Position numbers and translations under genes: made by a program. This document shows, piece after piece, positions 1 to 10,555 of a DNA stretch of 64,000 bases. The stretch covers positions 248,001 through 312,000 of the forward strand of contig JAUDYN010000012.1 of the NCBI GenBank assembly GCA_030407005.1, given 5' to 3'. The notes under the pieces were generated by a model, which saw nothing but the letters and a program-made list of their open reading frames with translations, had not been told where the DNA came from and searched no databases. Position 1 is the first letter of the stretch, and every line of letters begins with the position of its first letter. Origin of the DNA: Desarmillaria ectypa. Lineage: Eukaryota; Basidiomycota; Agaricomycetes; Agaricales; Physalacriaceae.

Positions 1-350
1 GTGGCGGCGGCGCTGCCGGCCCTCTCGCGGTGGGACATCCGCCTGACCAATTGGGATGCGATGAAAGATTTGGAGTTTAATACACTCTCCCCGGCTTCTG
101 GGGCTATGAAGCGGCTCATCGAGAAGAGGCTGAAGAGTTTGGATTCAAGTGGGATAACAAGGGTGTGGGTGGATTATTTCCCGGACGGATACGAACAATT
201 TACCGGCGGCAGTTCGTGTTCTTTTTTTTTTTTGCTGTGGTGCAATTTGCCTAAAAACCTATTTTTAGTGTCCATTCAAACGTCTAGGGCGTCGAATATT
301 TTTACATCGGTGCTCGATGGTGGTACCATTCCTTTTCGATTCATATAGAT
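1..350 (+). CDS. partial 3' end of an unrecognised gene at the left edge
   Basis: The reading frame is open from the first base, so the gene starts outside the window. It encodes a mixed charged and hydrophobic stretch (for example IEKRLKSLDSSG and VWVDYFPDG) that looks like a real exon up to about base 215. A likely intron follows at 216-268: it begins GTGTTC, has a long T tract and ends TTTTTAG. After splicing, the frame closes near 287; reading straight through instead, it closes at 348. I do not recognise the family and give no function. Confidence 0.35.
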
Positions 351-1113
351 ATTATGAAATGTTTTTGGCGCCAGTATCAGGATCATGATATATGGCCATT
401 ACCACGAGGTTCGTGATTGAACAGAGTCTTACTTTGTTGATGGGTCGAGGAACTTGATAATTCGGATACCAGATATAGCATATTCCAGTAGAACTGTGAA
501 TACATTTGTATGAACGGATAAAGGCTTACATATTGCATATGTCCTATAACCCGTCATCCCAAAGCTGGCAAAATCGCAGTTTCGTGGTCTGTAAAGCTAA
601 GGTTCATAACAGGCAGCCGGTCGTTATTTCGACAGCATCGTATCTCACCACAGGCGGTCTGTATAGGTCGACTGAATGACAAAGGTAGTGGTGGAAGGAA
701 GGAAAGAAGCGATGAGTACATGGAATGGAGATGCGCTCATTTATATTGGCCATACATGACGGGAATGCATCGTAAATACGTCAGCGGTGTTGGTACATTA
801 CATCATCGATGGCGGCCGATGGAGGCCCACATCTTCTCATCTGGGACCGATATGAATTTACGGGTTTCCTGATATGGAAAAGCCGACATTTCCCGCCTGT
901 CAGCTATACACGCGCTGCATACATCCAACTTCGGGAGTATGAACAGAGACTTCCTAAGTGCTTACAATTGCCTTTGTTTATCTTACTACTGGAGATATGT
1001 TTCAACGTAACACTGAAAACTGTCGAGTTTCAGTTACTGTCGGAAAACCCTGTTAACAACCTGAACAACTTTAACTTTAACGATGGTAGAGTACCGAATA
1101 CTGACGTCATCTT
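351..1113. other. intergenic, no gene seen
   Basis: AT-richer sequence between the left-edge exon and the end of the homoserine acetyltransferase gene. The open frame starting at 809 on the plus strand is mostly antisense to that gene and has no family motifs. It presumably holds the 3' flanks of two converging genes. Confidence 0.4.
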
Positions 1114-2486
1114 CTACCACTTTGTAATATCCACGACATCTTCAGCCTCTCCAAATAGACTCGTTTTCTTAACCTCAAACCCTCCGTCTTGCTCTTCCTG
1201 CTCTTCTACTTCTCGTGCATACACTTCCGCGAACTCTCTCTTCAAAAAGGCCAACACGTGTCTATTAATCGCTTCAAATTCCAGGAGGAATCCATCATGC
1301 CCATCCGGCGAAGGAATAATGACCAACTCTGCCTCAGGAATATGTGCTGCGATCTCACGCTGCTCCGTCGTGGTGAATAGACCATCCGTTTCCACCCCAA
1401 TTACTAGGGCGCGTGGTGGCAGGGTAGAAAGTACTCGTGCGAGCGTCTCCCTTCCCCGCGACAAATCATGCGTATCCATCTTGCGCGTGATGTGAATATA
1501 ACAATTCGCATCGAAACGTGCGGTGAACTTGTCCCCTTGATATCGCAAATAACTTTGCGCCGAAAAGATGTTCGGAGGCGGCGATGGGGCTCTGTTGCGC
1601 GGATTTCGATGACCATCGTTGTGCGCCGATATTGGGTCGAGCGACTGTAGGCATGAATCGTGCGAGAGCTGGTGTTTCCTCCCAAAACGGCTCTCGAAGG
1701 AATCCCTTGAACGGTAGGTGAGCAAGGCGGCCATGCGTGCTGCTGCGAGTCCAGAGGCTGGCTGAGAGGCGTAGTAGCCATCATCGTAGTGAGGGTCGGT
1801 GTAGATAGACTGACGCTGGGCTTCCCCCCAACTGATGCACCACGCAGAGTGACGAGCAGAGGTGGCCAGAGGGATAACGTGACGGACATAGTTTGGAGGT
1901 GTGCACAAGGGCCATTCGAGCACGGCCATGCCCCCCATGGATCCTCCAATGACTACTGCGACAGAGGTTACACCTAGATGGTCTAGGACATGTTTATGTA
2001 GCCTGCGTGCATATTAATATAATTTTTTCAGAAAAAGAATAATACGAACCGAACATCGTCCCGTATAGTCGATGCAGGGAACTCCGGTCCGTACGGTTTC
2101 CCCGTCTTGGGATTGGTTGATATAGGCGAAACCGTGCCATAAGGAGACCCTATGACATTGGCACATAGAATAAAGAATCGTTTCGGATCGAAGGCTTTTC
2201 CTGAACCCATTAAGGGTCCCCACCTGTATGTAAATCAATTGATCATTCCTTAGTATTGCGATGGAAGAGCTCACCAGTCTTCTACATCTGCACTCCCAGT
2301 GAATGCATGGCAAATAATCATAACATTATCCTTTGCTTCGTTCAGGCTCCCCCAAGTCTTGTACGCCACAGGCACATTCTGCAGCTCCGTGCCACATTCG
2401 AACGTAAACGATGGAACGATCAAGTAGGATTGCGAAATAAGGTCACCAAACCGCGCCATGCTACGGATCTGAGGTAACCGTTTCAA
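1114..2486 (-). CDS. MET2: homoserine O-acetyltransferase
   Basis: Transfers an acetyl group from acetyl-CoA to homoserine, the committed step toward methionine through O-acetylhomoserine in fungi. It is an alpha/beta-hydrolase-fold enzyme. Three exons are read on the minus strand. The first (from 2486) has VPVAYKTWGSLNEAKDN and HAFTGSADVEDW. The second (about 2205-2052) has ILCANVIGSPYGT and ends TIRDDVR. The third has LGVTSVAVVIGGSMGGMAVLEWP with the nucleophile Ser in GGSMGG. Near the C-terminus IPSPDGHDGFLLE carries the catalytic His, and DTHDLSRG lies further upstream. The start is chosen as the first Met before RFGDLISQSYLIVPSF; a second Met nine codons on is an alternative. The upstream region contains a TATA-like sequence on the opposite strand only. 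Family assignment is secure; the first exon-intron join is by eye. Confidence 0.92.
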
Positions 2487-2639
2487 AGAGAACCAGTGCC
2501 GGAGTCAAGGTGACGAGCATAAGGAAGATCAGATATGGATTTCGCCACCAAGCGATTTTTTTGCGCACATTATCGTGATTCATCGCCGCCCAGATAGGAA
2601 ATGGCTCGTGCACATATTCTTAATCAGGAAGTGGTCTGT

Positions 2640-2800
2640 GCACGATACCCGGAAGGGTATATAACCGAGCCTCCCACGTAAAAGCGTCTTCATCTCTTGT
2701 GCTAGGGTTTACTGTCACCAATGAGGTCTTTACCGAGGTACAGTTATTTTGCTGATTGCAAATTATACATCCGAACCCGTCTATTAGCTTCGGCTTTTAG
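2640..2800 (+). promoter_or_regulatory. TATA-like promoter upstream of a small ORF
   Basis: GGGTATATAACCG at about 2656 lies some 65 bp before an ATG at 2721 in a good context (ACCAATGAGG). The 76-codon frame that follows has no recognised domain, and a possible intron starts within it at GTACAG. This may be the 5' end of an unrecognised short gene divergent from MET2, or chance. Confidence 0.25.
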
Positions 2801-3132
2801 CAATTTTTTGAACCTTCTAAACTACTTGACTTTCTGTGAAGATGCGACAGCGCGTCTAAGGAGGACAAGTGTTAGTTACTGTAGTACTTTTGAAAAATAC
2901 TATATTGTGTCCTATATTCTATGTTGTCAACATCAAGTGAGCAGAAATTAGTCAAATGTTGGAATCTTTACAAGTGAAGTTTGGCAAGTTGCACCGCATT
3001 TGATGATGACTAGTAGAGACTGAAGAACTTTGTGTTGAAGTGGCGTGTTGTTTGGTATGACAAACAACTCCGGCTCTTTCACCTTTACCACCATGACTTC
3101 TTATTATCTTTCTGCTCCCTCCTGCGCTACAG

Positions 3133-3510
3133 ATGGCATTGTCTATTGCAGATCCAACCGCGTCTTCCCGCCACCTGCAGCACTGGCTGCGGCGTCACTT
3201 GCTGGCAATCCACGATGACCATGATGTATCTTCGATACTTGAAAGAGCCGCAAATATCGCCTAGGTATGTGCTCTTTACCGGTTTCGCTTCTGCATAAGG
3301 GCTCACCGTGCAACGTATAGGAACCAAAATGACATTGCACGTTCGTTGTGAGGAACCAATACCACTGGTGGAGGAGTATCTCGGACGGTTATGGGTAGAG
3401 TGTCATCGAGTCTGTTGGAGGAGGATGCTCGGCGCGTTTTCACGGCTTTGGTCGTCCTTGTTGCTAACCTGACCTCAGACGGTTGCATATATGCGCTTGT
3501 CTCTCAATGA
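3133..3510 (+). pseudogene. degenerate helical ORF chain, unrecognised family
   Basis: An exon-like stretch opens at 3133 just after a splice-acceptor-like CGCTACAG and reads as an amphipathic protein (SRHLQHWLRRHLLAIH, then SSILERAANIA). It then meets an in-frame TAG exactly where a GTATGT donor follows. Natural-looking peptide continues in other frames: NQNDIARSL, then EEPIPLVEEYLGRL, then SSLLEEDARRVFTALVV and ANLTSDGCIYALVSQ, with stops between them. This pattern of short, plausible segments in shifting frames suggests either a decayed gene or a gene with introns I could not place. Function unknown. Confidence 0.3.
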
Positions 3511-5184
3511 GAAGACTGTGAAGACTGGCCCACGGCCAGAATCAGGACGGCACCACCTGAGGCGAATGCTTACCTGTGATACATGGATTTATGTCGCCTA
3601 GCAAGCGAAGAGGCATCTGCCGCGAAGAAGCTGCATGTATGCGCGCCCTTTCCTACACAATGCGTTTGTGTACTTACGTTCCACAACCAGCTCACCTCCG
3701 AAGCTTCGAAGAACGAGCGTTGTCGCGTGCGGTACGACCATACCTTTGACTTTTTATTCATTTTCCTAAGAATCATTTCGGATTGCCGTCATTCGAAACA
3801 TATCCGTTGTTGCGGGTGGTTCCATCAGTAGGGCTGGCTGTAGTTGCGTTCGTCTAAGTGCTGGTCGCCTTTCCAGCGCACGCTTATTAAAATCCGAGGA
3901 ACAAATGTTTGCCGGCTGGATTTATACATCCACTGAAGTTTACACGAGGCATGCCAACAGCAATCGACGCTTTCAGTGTCTCTCATTCCTTGCTACTTTG
4001 TCTGTAACTTCTGCTGCGCAACGAAGCGGCGTAAGCATGCAATGCTGGATGCCTGCTAGCACGAGTCTGTGATACAGTTCGCAGAGTGCTCGCGTGAATA
4101 AAAGGGATGCTGACACATCAATCTAATCGGCTTCGTTGGTGGCCATAGTACCGGAAGTCAGTCTGTGATATCGGCCTTCCTTTTAAGCCCTTCAACCACG
4201 ACGTAAACTGCTCGGCTTCTTTGTTCCTCCCAGATACCAGATTTTTCGATGTTCTGAGTATACGTTCCGGAAACTCGACAGGGTGTCCCGGTATAACAAA
4301 CACTCTCCATCTTCACTCCCTCACCTGGCTTCATAGCCAGAAACTTTACTTGGAAGAACATGTTTTGCATCGTCTGCAACATTTTGTTACGGCTTCAGTC
4401 GCCGATCAAGCGACGTACGGCGTGCTCCGAGAGCCACCTTTGATTGAATCTCGCGGTTCGGAATCTTCCTCTCTTGCCTTCTGCAATGAAGGGCTTTAGT
4501 ATTCCATCACCCAATCACAACCGTCAAAGAATGATGACGCAGGAGCCTAGCTCGGAGGAGTTCATCCTCACTCCTCGGCTTTGGAGGATCTTCACCTCAC
4601 TTCTTCACTTGTAGCTTCTCATGTTTTGGGCACTTCAGGAAATCCTCATGAGTCCAAAGAGGAGCTTAAACCGTGCAAAGACATTGTTGTAGCGCATGTC
4701 TATTGCGCCTTTGACGAGCTTTATGTGTGTTTCTCAGGGACCCAGACAATTACGATGTACCGAGAAAGTCAGAATGTTCTGGGTTCCTTTATGTGCAACT
4801 CTCCGTCATTCGGGTCTCTGGACGCCGAAGAAGCGTCGATGAGCTCCTTGGCATTTATCATTCAATAGCGAAACTACCTCTATCTTAGGCTATAGTAATA
4901 ATGACTCGCTGTCAATGTATTGAGATGATTTTATCGTGCAATGCTGAAATGTCGTTGCAATAAAAACCTTTGGATAAGAGCAGTGTGTTGATAGCAAAAT
5001 TCGCTATCGGCATACATAGGTATGTCGGCATTCGGATCGAACAACGGCAAAGCATTGGCACCCCTATTTTTCCCCATCAATTTCCTTTTGCAACCCCGCG
5101 TCACCGCCAAGACCTGGAACCTCACTTATACTCTTTCCCATCCACCTCAAAAAGCTCACGTTCATTTCTTTCAATTTATATCTC
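3511..5184. other. intergenic, no supported gene
   Basis: Several open frames of 60-95 codons exist on both strands (for example at 4221-4499 and 4581-4868), but none shows a domain, a consistent splice pattern or a repeated element. The last 100 bp before 5185 is a C/T-rich stretch typical of a fungal promoter or 5' leader for the downstream membrane-protein gene. Confidence 0.4.
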
Positions 5185-7283
5185 ATGAAAGCTCGGCCTC
5201 TCCTTCTTCTGCTGTTTAATCGACTTGTTCATGCCCTGCCTTACTTCAGCCAGGGGTCTGTACAGAGACTAGGGAAACATGTACACGGCGTCGAGCCTGG
5301 CTCGCCAGAATTCTGGTGGAAGATTATCATAAGTTCAATGCTTGTACTGTTGGGGGGCGTCTTTGCTGGGTGAGCTCACTCTAGCCTCTCAGTTCTTCTC
5401 TCCTCCTAATGCCGTCTAGCTTGACTCTTGGTCTAATGGGTCTTGACGAGCTGCACCTACGCGTGCTGGCGACGTCTTCAGAGAATCCTGCGGAGAAGCA
5501 AAATGCCAAGAGAGTGTTATCTCTCATGCAGAAAGGAAGACACTGGGTGCTGGTGGTGCGTTTGACACCTTTCATCGTTGTGTATGTCTGACATTGTGCA
5601 GGTACTCCTTCTGGGTAACGTCGTACGTCTTACCCGCATACTCCGTGTACTCTAGGCTAAAACCCTTCCCGCTCACAGATAATCAACGAAAGTCTGCCGA
5701 TTTTCCTCGATAGTGTCGTACGTGATGCCCGCAGTTTCGCGTCCCTTGGCTTGGCTAATGATGGCAGATTGGCGGAGGCGTAGCTGCGGTAGCGCTCTCA
5801 ACAACGGCCATTGGTGAGTTATCATCCCACATTATGTAACACCACCTAATGCTTTGTTAAAGTGATTTTTGGGTACGCGTCTTATCATACCTTGGCCAGG
5901 ATCTTTGTCTAATACACGCGTCTCATCCCGATTTTAGAGAGTACGTCATCATTCCTATCATCATGTGTACTCTCCATTTATCCACGCCACAGAATAATTC
6001 CCCAATCGCTGAGCGTCCGTTACGGCCTTGCTATTGGCGCGGCATGCACCCCATTTGTCTTAGTGTTGATGTACGTCTTCGGTGGGTGATGATGCACTAC
6101 CTAGCTCGTTCCTCGGCTCACACACACCCCGTAGCCCCGATAGCTTGGCCCATAGCGAAGCTCCTTGACCTCGTCCTTGGCACGAACGAGGCCCACACCT
6201 ATAAAAAGGCCGAACTCAAGTCGTTCTTACAGTTCCACCGCACGGGAGAGGAACCATTGAGAGAGGACGAGATATCGATTCTCAATGGCGTCCTGGAGCT
6301 CAATTCGAAGAACGTTGAGACAATCATGACACCTATGGAGGTGTGTACGGTTGTTCCCACCTGAGGGCTTGTATATGCACTCATGGTGATAACACAGGAT
6401 GTGGTCACACTGAGTAGGGACACAATTCTTGACCATAAGATGATCGATACAATGTGCGTCTATATTGAGCCTTATCATTCAGCCACCAATGAGTATCCCA
6501 GATTAACGAGCGGATACTCGCGTTTTCCGATACATGAACCGGGGCATCCATTGACATTCACAGGGCTATTGCTGGTGAAAAAGGTTTAGTTCTGCAATCA
6601 CTATATAGGTCTGACGCTGATTGCTACTGTGGCATCTTTCCTCGAACTTTACCTATTTTCACTTCCCGCTTGAGGTGATTTAGCTTCTTACATACGACCC
6701 CGCAAAGGAGCTTCCGGTGTCTAGCTTCCCTTTATCTATCCTTCCCGAGGCGCATCCTTCGATCAATTGTTTCCAGGCACTGGACTATTTGTATGTACTT
6801 TGCTCTTGATACAACAGGAGTACTAAATTCTTCTTCAGCCAAACTGGCCGTGCACATCTAATCCTCATATCCCGTACCCCCGGTATCGCGGGAGGAGCCA
6901 TTGGAGTCATCACCCTCGAAGGTATGCGCTCACTGTAGCTCAGAAAGAATATATTGTGTGACCAAACACGTATAGATATAATCGAAGAAATCATATCTGA
7001 AGAAATTGTCGACGAAACGGATCGCTACGATGATAATGTTCACAAGAGGAAGGCAAAGCGGATGACGACAGCTGCTATCATGAGGGGGTAATAGCTCCTT
7101 GTTCTTTTCGATCACTTTGCTCATTGCTATTGCTATAGGATTGTTGAGCGTGAACGGGGAAGGGTCTCAGTAGTTGGCACACCTACGGAACGAACTCCGC
7201 TGCTTGGACGCGATCGGAGTATCGTGATAGACGTGAACTACGGAATTGGGGGAGCAATTAGTGAATCTCCTAGAGGGGAATAA
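5185..7283 (+). CDS. CNNM/Mam3-type membrane protein (DUF21 plus CBS pair)
   Basis: Predicted vacuolar or plasma-membrane protein of the CNNM/Mam3 family, linked in yeast and animals to Mg, Mn and metal homeostasis. The start at 5185 gives a signal-like hydrophobic N-terminus (MKARPLLLLLFNRLVHA). A DUF21 domain follows in small exons: SSMLVLLGGVFAG, LTLGLMGLDELHLRVL, VLLLGNV, IINESLPIFLDS, GEIIPQSLSVRYGLAIGA. After it come the CBS modules, with TYKKAELKSFLQFH, VETIMTPMEDVVTLS, SGYSRFPIHEPG and GVITLEDIIEEIISEEIVD. The tail has RTPLLGRDRS and ends at a TAA at 7281-7283. The gene is split into about a dozen exons, including a 3-nt micro-exon at 5938-5940 and a 21-nt exon near 5602. The family call is strong; substrate specificity cannot be read from sequence. 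Confidence 0.9.
5938..5940 (+). other. 3-nt micro-exon (AGA) in the CNNM-like gene
   Basis: The preceding exon ends ...ATTTTTGG at 5872 before GTACGC. An acceptor ATTTTAG ends at 5937, AGA follows, and GTACGTC begins a new donor at 5941 with its acceptor CACAG ending at 5992. Joining GG, AGA and AATAATTCCC gives Gly-Glu-Ile-Ile-Pro-Gln, restoring the Glu of the DUF21 FGEIIPQ motif. The two flanking introns would be 65 and 52 nt, both ordinary for this window. Skipping the micro-exon leaves the frame open but loses the Glu. Confidence 0.7.
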
Positions 7284-8093
7284 CATTACATGAAGTGGTG
7301 TGATTAATGGCGTGCGATGTAGGGGGAGACTTTGTTATTATTTTCATATTTCTTGTATCTATTCCTAGGTTTCTGTCACTGCGGATCTTATATTTTGGAA
7401 TGGCAGGCGTCATTGAATAAGACGTTCGTGAGGTATTCAATTTGTGCTGGAAATTTGATATTATAGCAGAAACAGTAAAATATAAGAATCAAGAGCCTAT
7501 TCGATTGGTCAGCCATAAAATGAAATTGTGCACCGAACAACTTGAAGAACGGATGTATTACATCGTTATAATGGTTCATGGCCGAACATTAGTACAAGCA
7601 TACGGCGGATAATACGCCCACTAGTGACTTTCTGATTTTTTGGCAGGCGCCGCAAATATCGGTGAAACGTTGTGATAGAAAATCCACACACGGCGTGCAC
7701 CCCTCTCAAGTATCTGCCGAGCCCCAATCGCATCTCATTTTGATGGTGACAAGATGGCGATATCGTCACATCGATATACCTACACAGTAAATTACTGAAC
7801 ATCACAGGACTCGGATCCACTTCGCCGTATTTTTTCTTACGCAGGTTTTATAAACTCTAAACTCACAGATACGAATGGACTCCTTTTCTCCACGCTTGGA
7901 CTTCCCTAACACCGACTAGTAGGCGTGAATCGAGCGACGACATCACTTTCACATATGTCGAGGTATTCTGTCCCTTGTAGATATCGTATAGTACACACAA
8001 CTGTTCCAAAATTGGCCAGTCACCATTGAACGAAATCTAATGTTTACATCGAAGATCGCTGTAACCATATGAACATGGAGCGTAATAAATGTT
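7284..8093. other. intergenic between convergent genes, no gene seen
   Basis: 3' flanks of two converging genes. An 84-codon minus-strand frame at 7566-7820 has a lightly hydrophobic C-terminal part but no recognisable motif, and no splice-consistent extension was found. Confidence 0.35.
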
Positions 8094-8665
8094 TTATTTG
8101 AAAAGGAGGAAACGAATGAGCAATACCCCAACGCCTATCTGTAACAGCTTCGCATACACCGGAATCTCCTGCTCTTCATCCTCTTCATTGTAGGCGCCAA
8201 AGGATTGCAGGCCTGAGAAGACTGAATCACGGGGAATATGTCCACCGTAATTAACACTTTGATAATAAGAGGCAAAGGAATCTGTTGAAATGTGCTCAGA
8301 TCTACTGATACAACCCAGAGCCCAATGAACTCACTGCGTTCTACGCCTGTATTGTTACTGAAACCCAAACATCTTACGAACCAGCGTGCAATGAAAATCG
8401 GAATGCGAATCAACGTGGAACAGGCTTCGAATGGCCACGTAAGGACGACTGGTTGCAAGAGCAGGAATAAGCAAGCGCCAACGTAGATATAGGGATGTTT
8501 CGTCGCTACTTTCCGATATTAGCGCCGTTCAGTCAAGAGGTAAATCGATTTGAACTTCTCACCTAGCTGGTCATTCAGAATTAGAGCATTCTTGGCAATC
8601 GCCAGGACACCATTCCAGTCGGGGATTTGGATGCAAACCGTGGAAACTTTGTGAAAAGCGGCCAT
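8094..8665 (-). CDS. small membrane protein resembling the IFI6/IFI27 family
   Basis: Assembled from three exons on the minus strand. Exon 1 starts at 8665: MAAFHKVSTVCIQIPDW, then NGVLAIAKNALILNDQL. Exon 2 reads VATKHPYIYVGACLFLLLQP and continues through a hydrophobic run ending WFVRCLGF. Exon 3 reads SFASYYQSVNYGGHIPRDSV, then FSGLQSFGAYNEEDEEQEIP, and ends in a short hydrophobic tail (LLQIGVGVLLIRFLLFK) at 8094. The layout (cytosolic helix, KHPYIYVG before a hydrophobic span, then an Ala/Gly/Ser segment of the type QSVxYGG...SGLQSxGA) resembles fungal proteins annotated as interferon-induced 6-16 family members, which are small mitochondrial or endomembrane proteins of unclear role in fungi. 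The resemblance is from memory and the protein is diverged. That it is coding is more certain than the family. Confidence 0.5.
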
Positions 8666-9156
8666 CGATGGTGGTGGTTGTAATGCAAACCTGTACAGCC
8701 CGTTCAGGCGCCTATCAAACGAGCCACGCCGTACTTTACACTGTACCCGGCACGTGCCAATGCAATGAGTCTGATGGACCTTCGATGGACCTAGTACCTA
8801 AACCCTGTCAGAACGTGGACGTCTTGATCATGTACATGGAGCGAGCGATGTCACGTCTTGTACAATGCCCACGGTACCCACATAAACTGCCGACCAGACG
8901 CTTCTTTCGTGAAATCCTCGATTTCGTCACGAGAGAGCGGGTACGGCGGCCTATCATTCTGCAAGAATCCTTTGACATCGTATAGTACGCTGCTCGCCGA
9001 AGGCCTTCTATTTTTAGGCGATCAATTTGGATTCTAGTTGAGCATACATTCCTCCTCGGGCGTCAAAGCTGCAACAGAAAGACATCCAGTTCTCAAGTGA
9101 CAGTGGGAAAAATGTATCCAAGAGTAAGTCAGAGCCGCAATTCAAGTAAGCGATGT
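8666..9156. other. upstream region of the small membrane protein; no gene seen
   Basis: Holds the presumed promoter of the minus-strand gene ending at 8094. The 105-codon plus-strand frame at 8668-8985 has no motif and covers this promoter, so I do not call it a gene. Confidence 0.35.
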
Positions 9157-9482
9157 TGTTGGAATTTGGTTGTTGAGCCGAGATGATGGCAATCCGGCAT
9201 CATGCCGAACTTGCTGATTAAGGGAGAAGTATTAGGAAACTTGTAGAAGATTCTAGTACATTAGCTGTTGGAATCCTGGGTGTTGCGCAGGGTAGACTCC
9301 AGGCTGGTAAAGCCAGATGTAAAGGAATTGTTATTCTATGGCTCCTACAGAGCTCATATTTATACTACTTCGCACTAGAATCTAGAATGTACTATAACTT
9401 TCTACGACTCTCTTGCTTACTCATCGACTCTCGGCATGATGCCGGATTGCTCCTTCTAGAACTTTCCAGCAAAATCCCAACA
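9157..9482 (+). mobile_element. copia-like solo LTR (326 bp)
   Basis: Begins TGTTGGAATTTG and ends AAAATCCCAACA, so the ends are imperfect inverted copies with the TG...CA termini and the TGTTGG start common in Ty1/copia LTRs. The flanking 5-mers (GATGT and TTAGC) do not match, so the insertion has been rearranged or is part of a composite. Its first 109 bp recur inverted at 9676-9784. The strand given is that of the TGTTGG reading. No gag or pol coding sequence is present. Confidence 0.6.
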
Positions 9483-9680
9483 TTAGCATTTAGTATATAA
9501 GTAGGTACAGTAGTGTACATCTGCATGCATTTGCAGATGTCATGAAAAATGGGGATGAGGAGATCAGTTCGTTCCCAGTTAGTACATGCGCGGTGTCAGG
9601 CCAATAGTATTGCGCTTGGCTGAGCTCTGCAAACGCATGCAGATGTACACTACTGTACCTACTTATATACTAAATGCTAA
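9483..9680. repeat. 54-bp inverted repeat arms with palindromic core
   Basis: 9483-9536 (starting TTAGCATTTAGTATATAAGT) is the near-perfect reverse complement of 9627-9680. Each arm contains TATATAAGTAGGTACAGTAG and a TGCATGCA-like palindrome. The spacer 9537-9626 is itself repeated, inverted, downstream. Together the segments could fold into a long hairpin. Confidence 0.75.
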
Positions 9681-9890
9681 TGTACTAGAATCTTCTACGA
9701 GTTTCCTAATACTTCTCCCTTAATCAGCAAGTTCGGCATGGTGCCAGGTTGCCATCATCTCGGCTCAACTCTCAAATTCCAACAGCAGAGCTCAGCCAAG
9801 CACAATACTATTGGCCTGACACCGCGCATGTACTAACTGGGAACGAACTGATCTACTCATCCCCCGTTTTTCATGACAGATGTCCTCTCG
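9537..9890. repeat. about 95-bp inverted block, second pair of arms
   Basis: The stretch 9538-9632 (with GTTCGTTCCCAGTTAGTACA and GGTGTCAGGCCAATAGTATT) is repeated in inverse orientation at about 9785-9885. The two copies flank the inverted LTR piece at 9676-9784. This second, interlocking inverted repeat indicates rearrangement of LTR-retrotransposon ends rather than a simple insertion. Confidence 0.7.
9676..9784 (-). mobile_element. inverted partial copy of the copia-like LTR
   Basis: The reverse complement of 9676-9784 matches 9157-9265 over about 109 bp with few differences, including the TGTTGGAATTTG terminus, a Tyr-rich-frame-free CCGAGATGATGGCAA block and GAAGATTCTAGTACATTAGC. On the minus strand it runs directly into a TATA-like TATATAAGTAGG, so it may be a different LTR subtype whose U3 start is shared. 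Confidence 0.6.
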
Positions 9891-9972
9891 ACAGATACGA
9901 ACTGCGGAAAGGGCCTATAAGCTTCTCTGACCAAGTATTCACAGATCTTCTTCACTTGGTTGAGAAAGGTAT

Positions 9973-10506
9973 TGTTATGGATATCGAGTATCCGCTGATC
10001 CGGTGCATGAGTCAACGTAACATACTTGTACTCGGCCTTCTCGGTCCTAGCAGTGACTCGCCCGCATTTTCTCTTACTTTCTCTATTCTTCTTGCCAATG
10101 GAACATTTTAGAATAATAATGACTTGACCCCTCCCTTGGTATATAAATATATCCGTATCAATGTATTAGAAAATCGAACAAATCTACTACTTTCAGTACA
10201 CCTTTACTGCGTGAACCCTCAGCTATGCCTAGCGCTTGCTGAACAACCCGTTGGATACGCTAAGTGCTTTCCACCATCAACCCGAAGGCTACGCTTCGCG
10301 CTTGCTTTCAGCTACAGCCCGTAATTGCTTCGCGCTTACTGTCCTCACTTATCTCGCAAACCAGACCTCTCAAGTCACCTCACGAACCCTGGCTGAAATC
10401 CATTCTATTCCCTAATGACATACATACGTATGATACATTCTACCTCGCTTCGATCATCACCTCTCGTCTCGCACTCCTATACCCGGATTTCGGCAGATTC
10501 TTAACA
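9973..10506 (+). mobile_element. solo LTR A (534 bp) with 5-bp target duplication
   Basis: Starts TGTTATGGATATCGAG and ends CAGATTCTTAACA, with GGTAT directly on both sides (9968-9972 and 10507-10511). These are a TG...CA element and a perfect 5-bp target-site duplication, as made by LTR-retrotransposon integrases. A TATATAAATA box at 10140-10149 about 165 bp in sets the sense strand as plus. Its reverse complement matches 21399-22048. No internal coding region remains, so this is a solo LTR left by recombination. It ends 50 bp from the stop codon of the F-box gene at 10556. Confidence 0.9.
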
Positions 10507-10555
10507 GGTATTATTTGTGCTTCTAAGTACAGTATGAGATGCATACGTCCCTTCA

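Noticed and set aside
809..1495. 228-codon plus-strand frame
   Set aside because: Its second half is antisense to the conserved C-terminal exon of homoserine O-acetyltransferase, and no protein motif is present.
9749..10111. 120-codon plus-strand frame
   Set aside because: It runs from inverted LTR fragments across unrelated sequence into solo LTR A; it is a chance frame in mobile-element debris.
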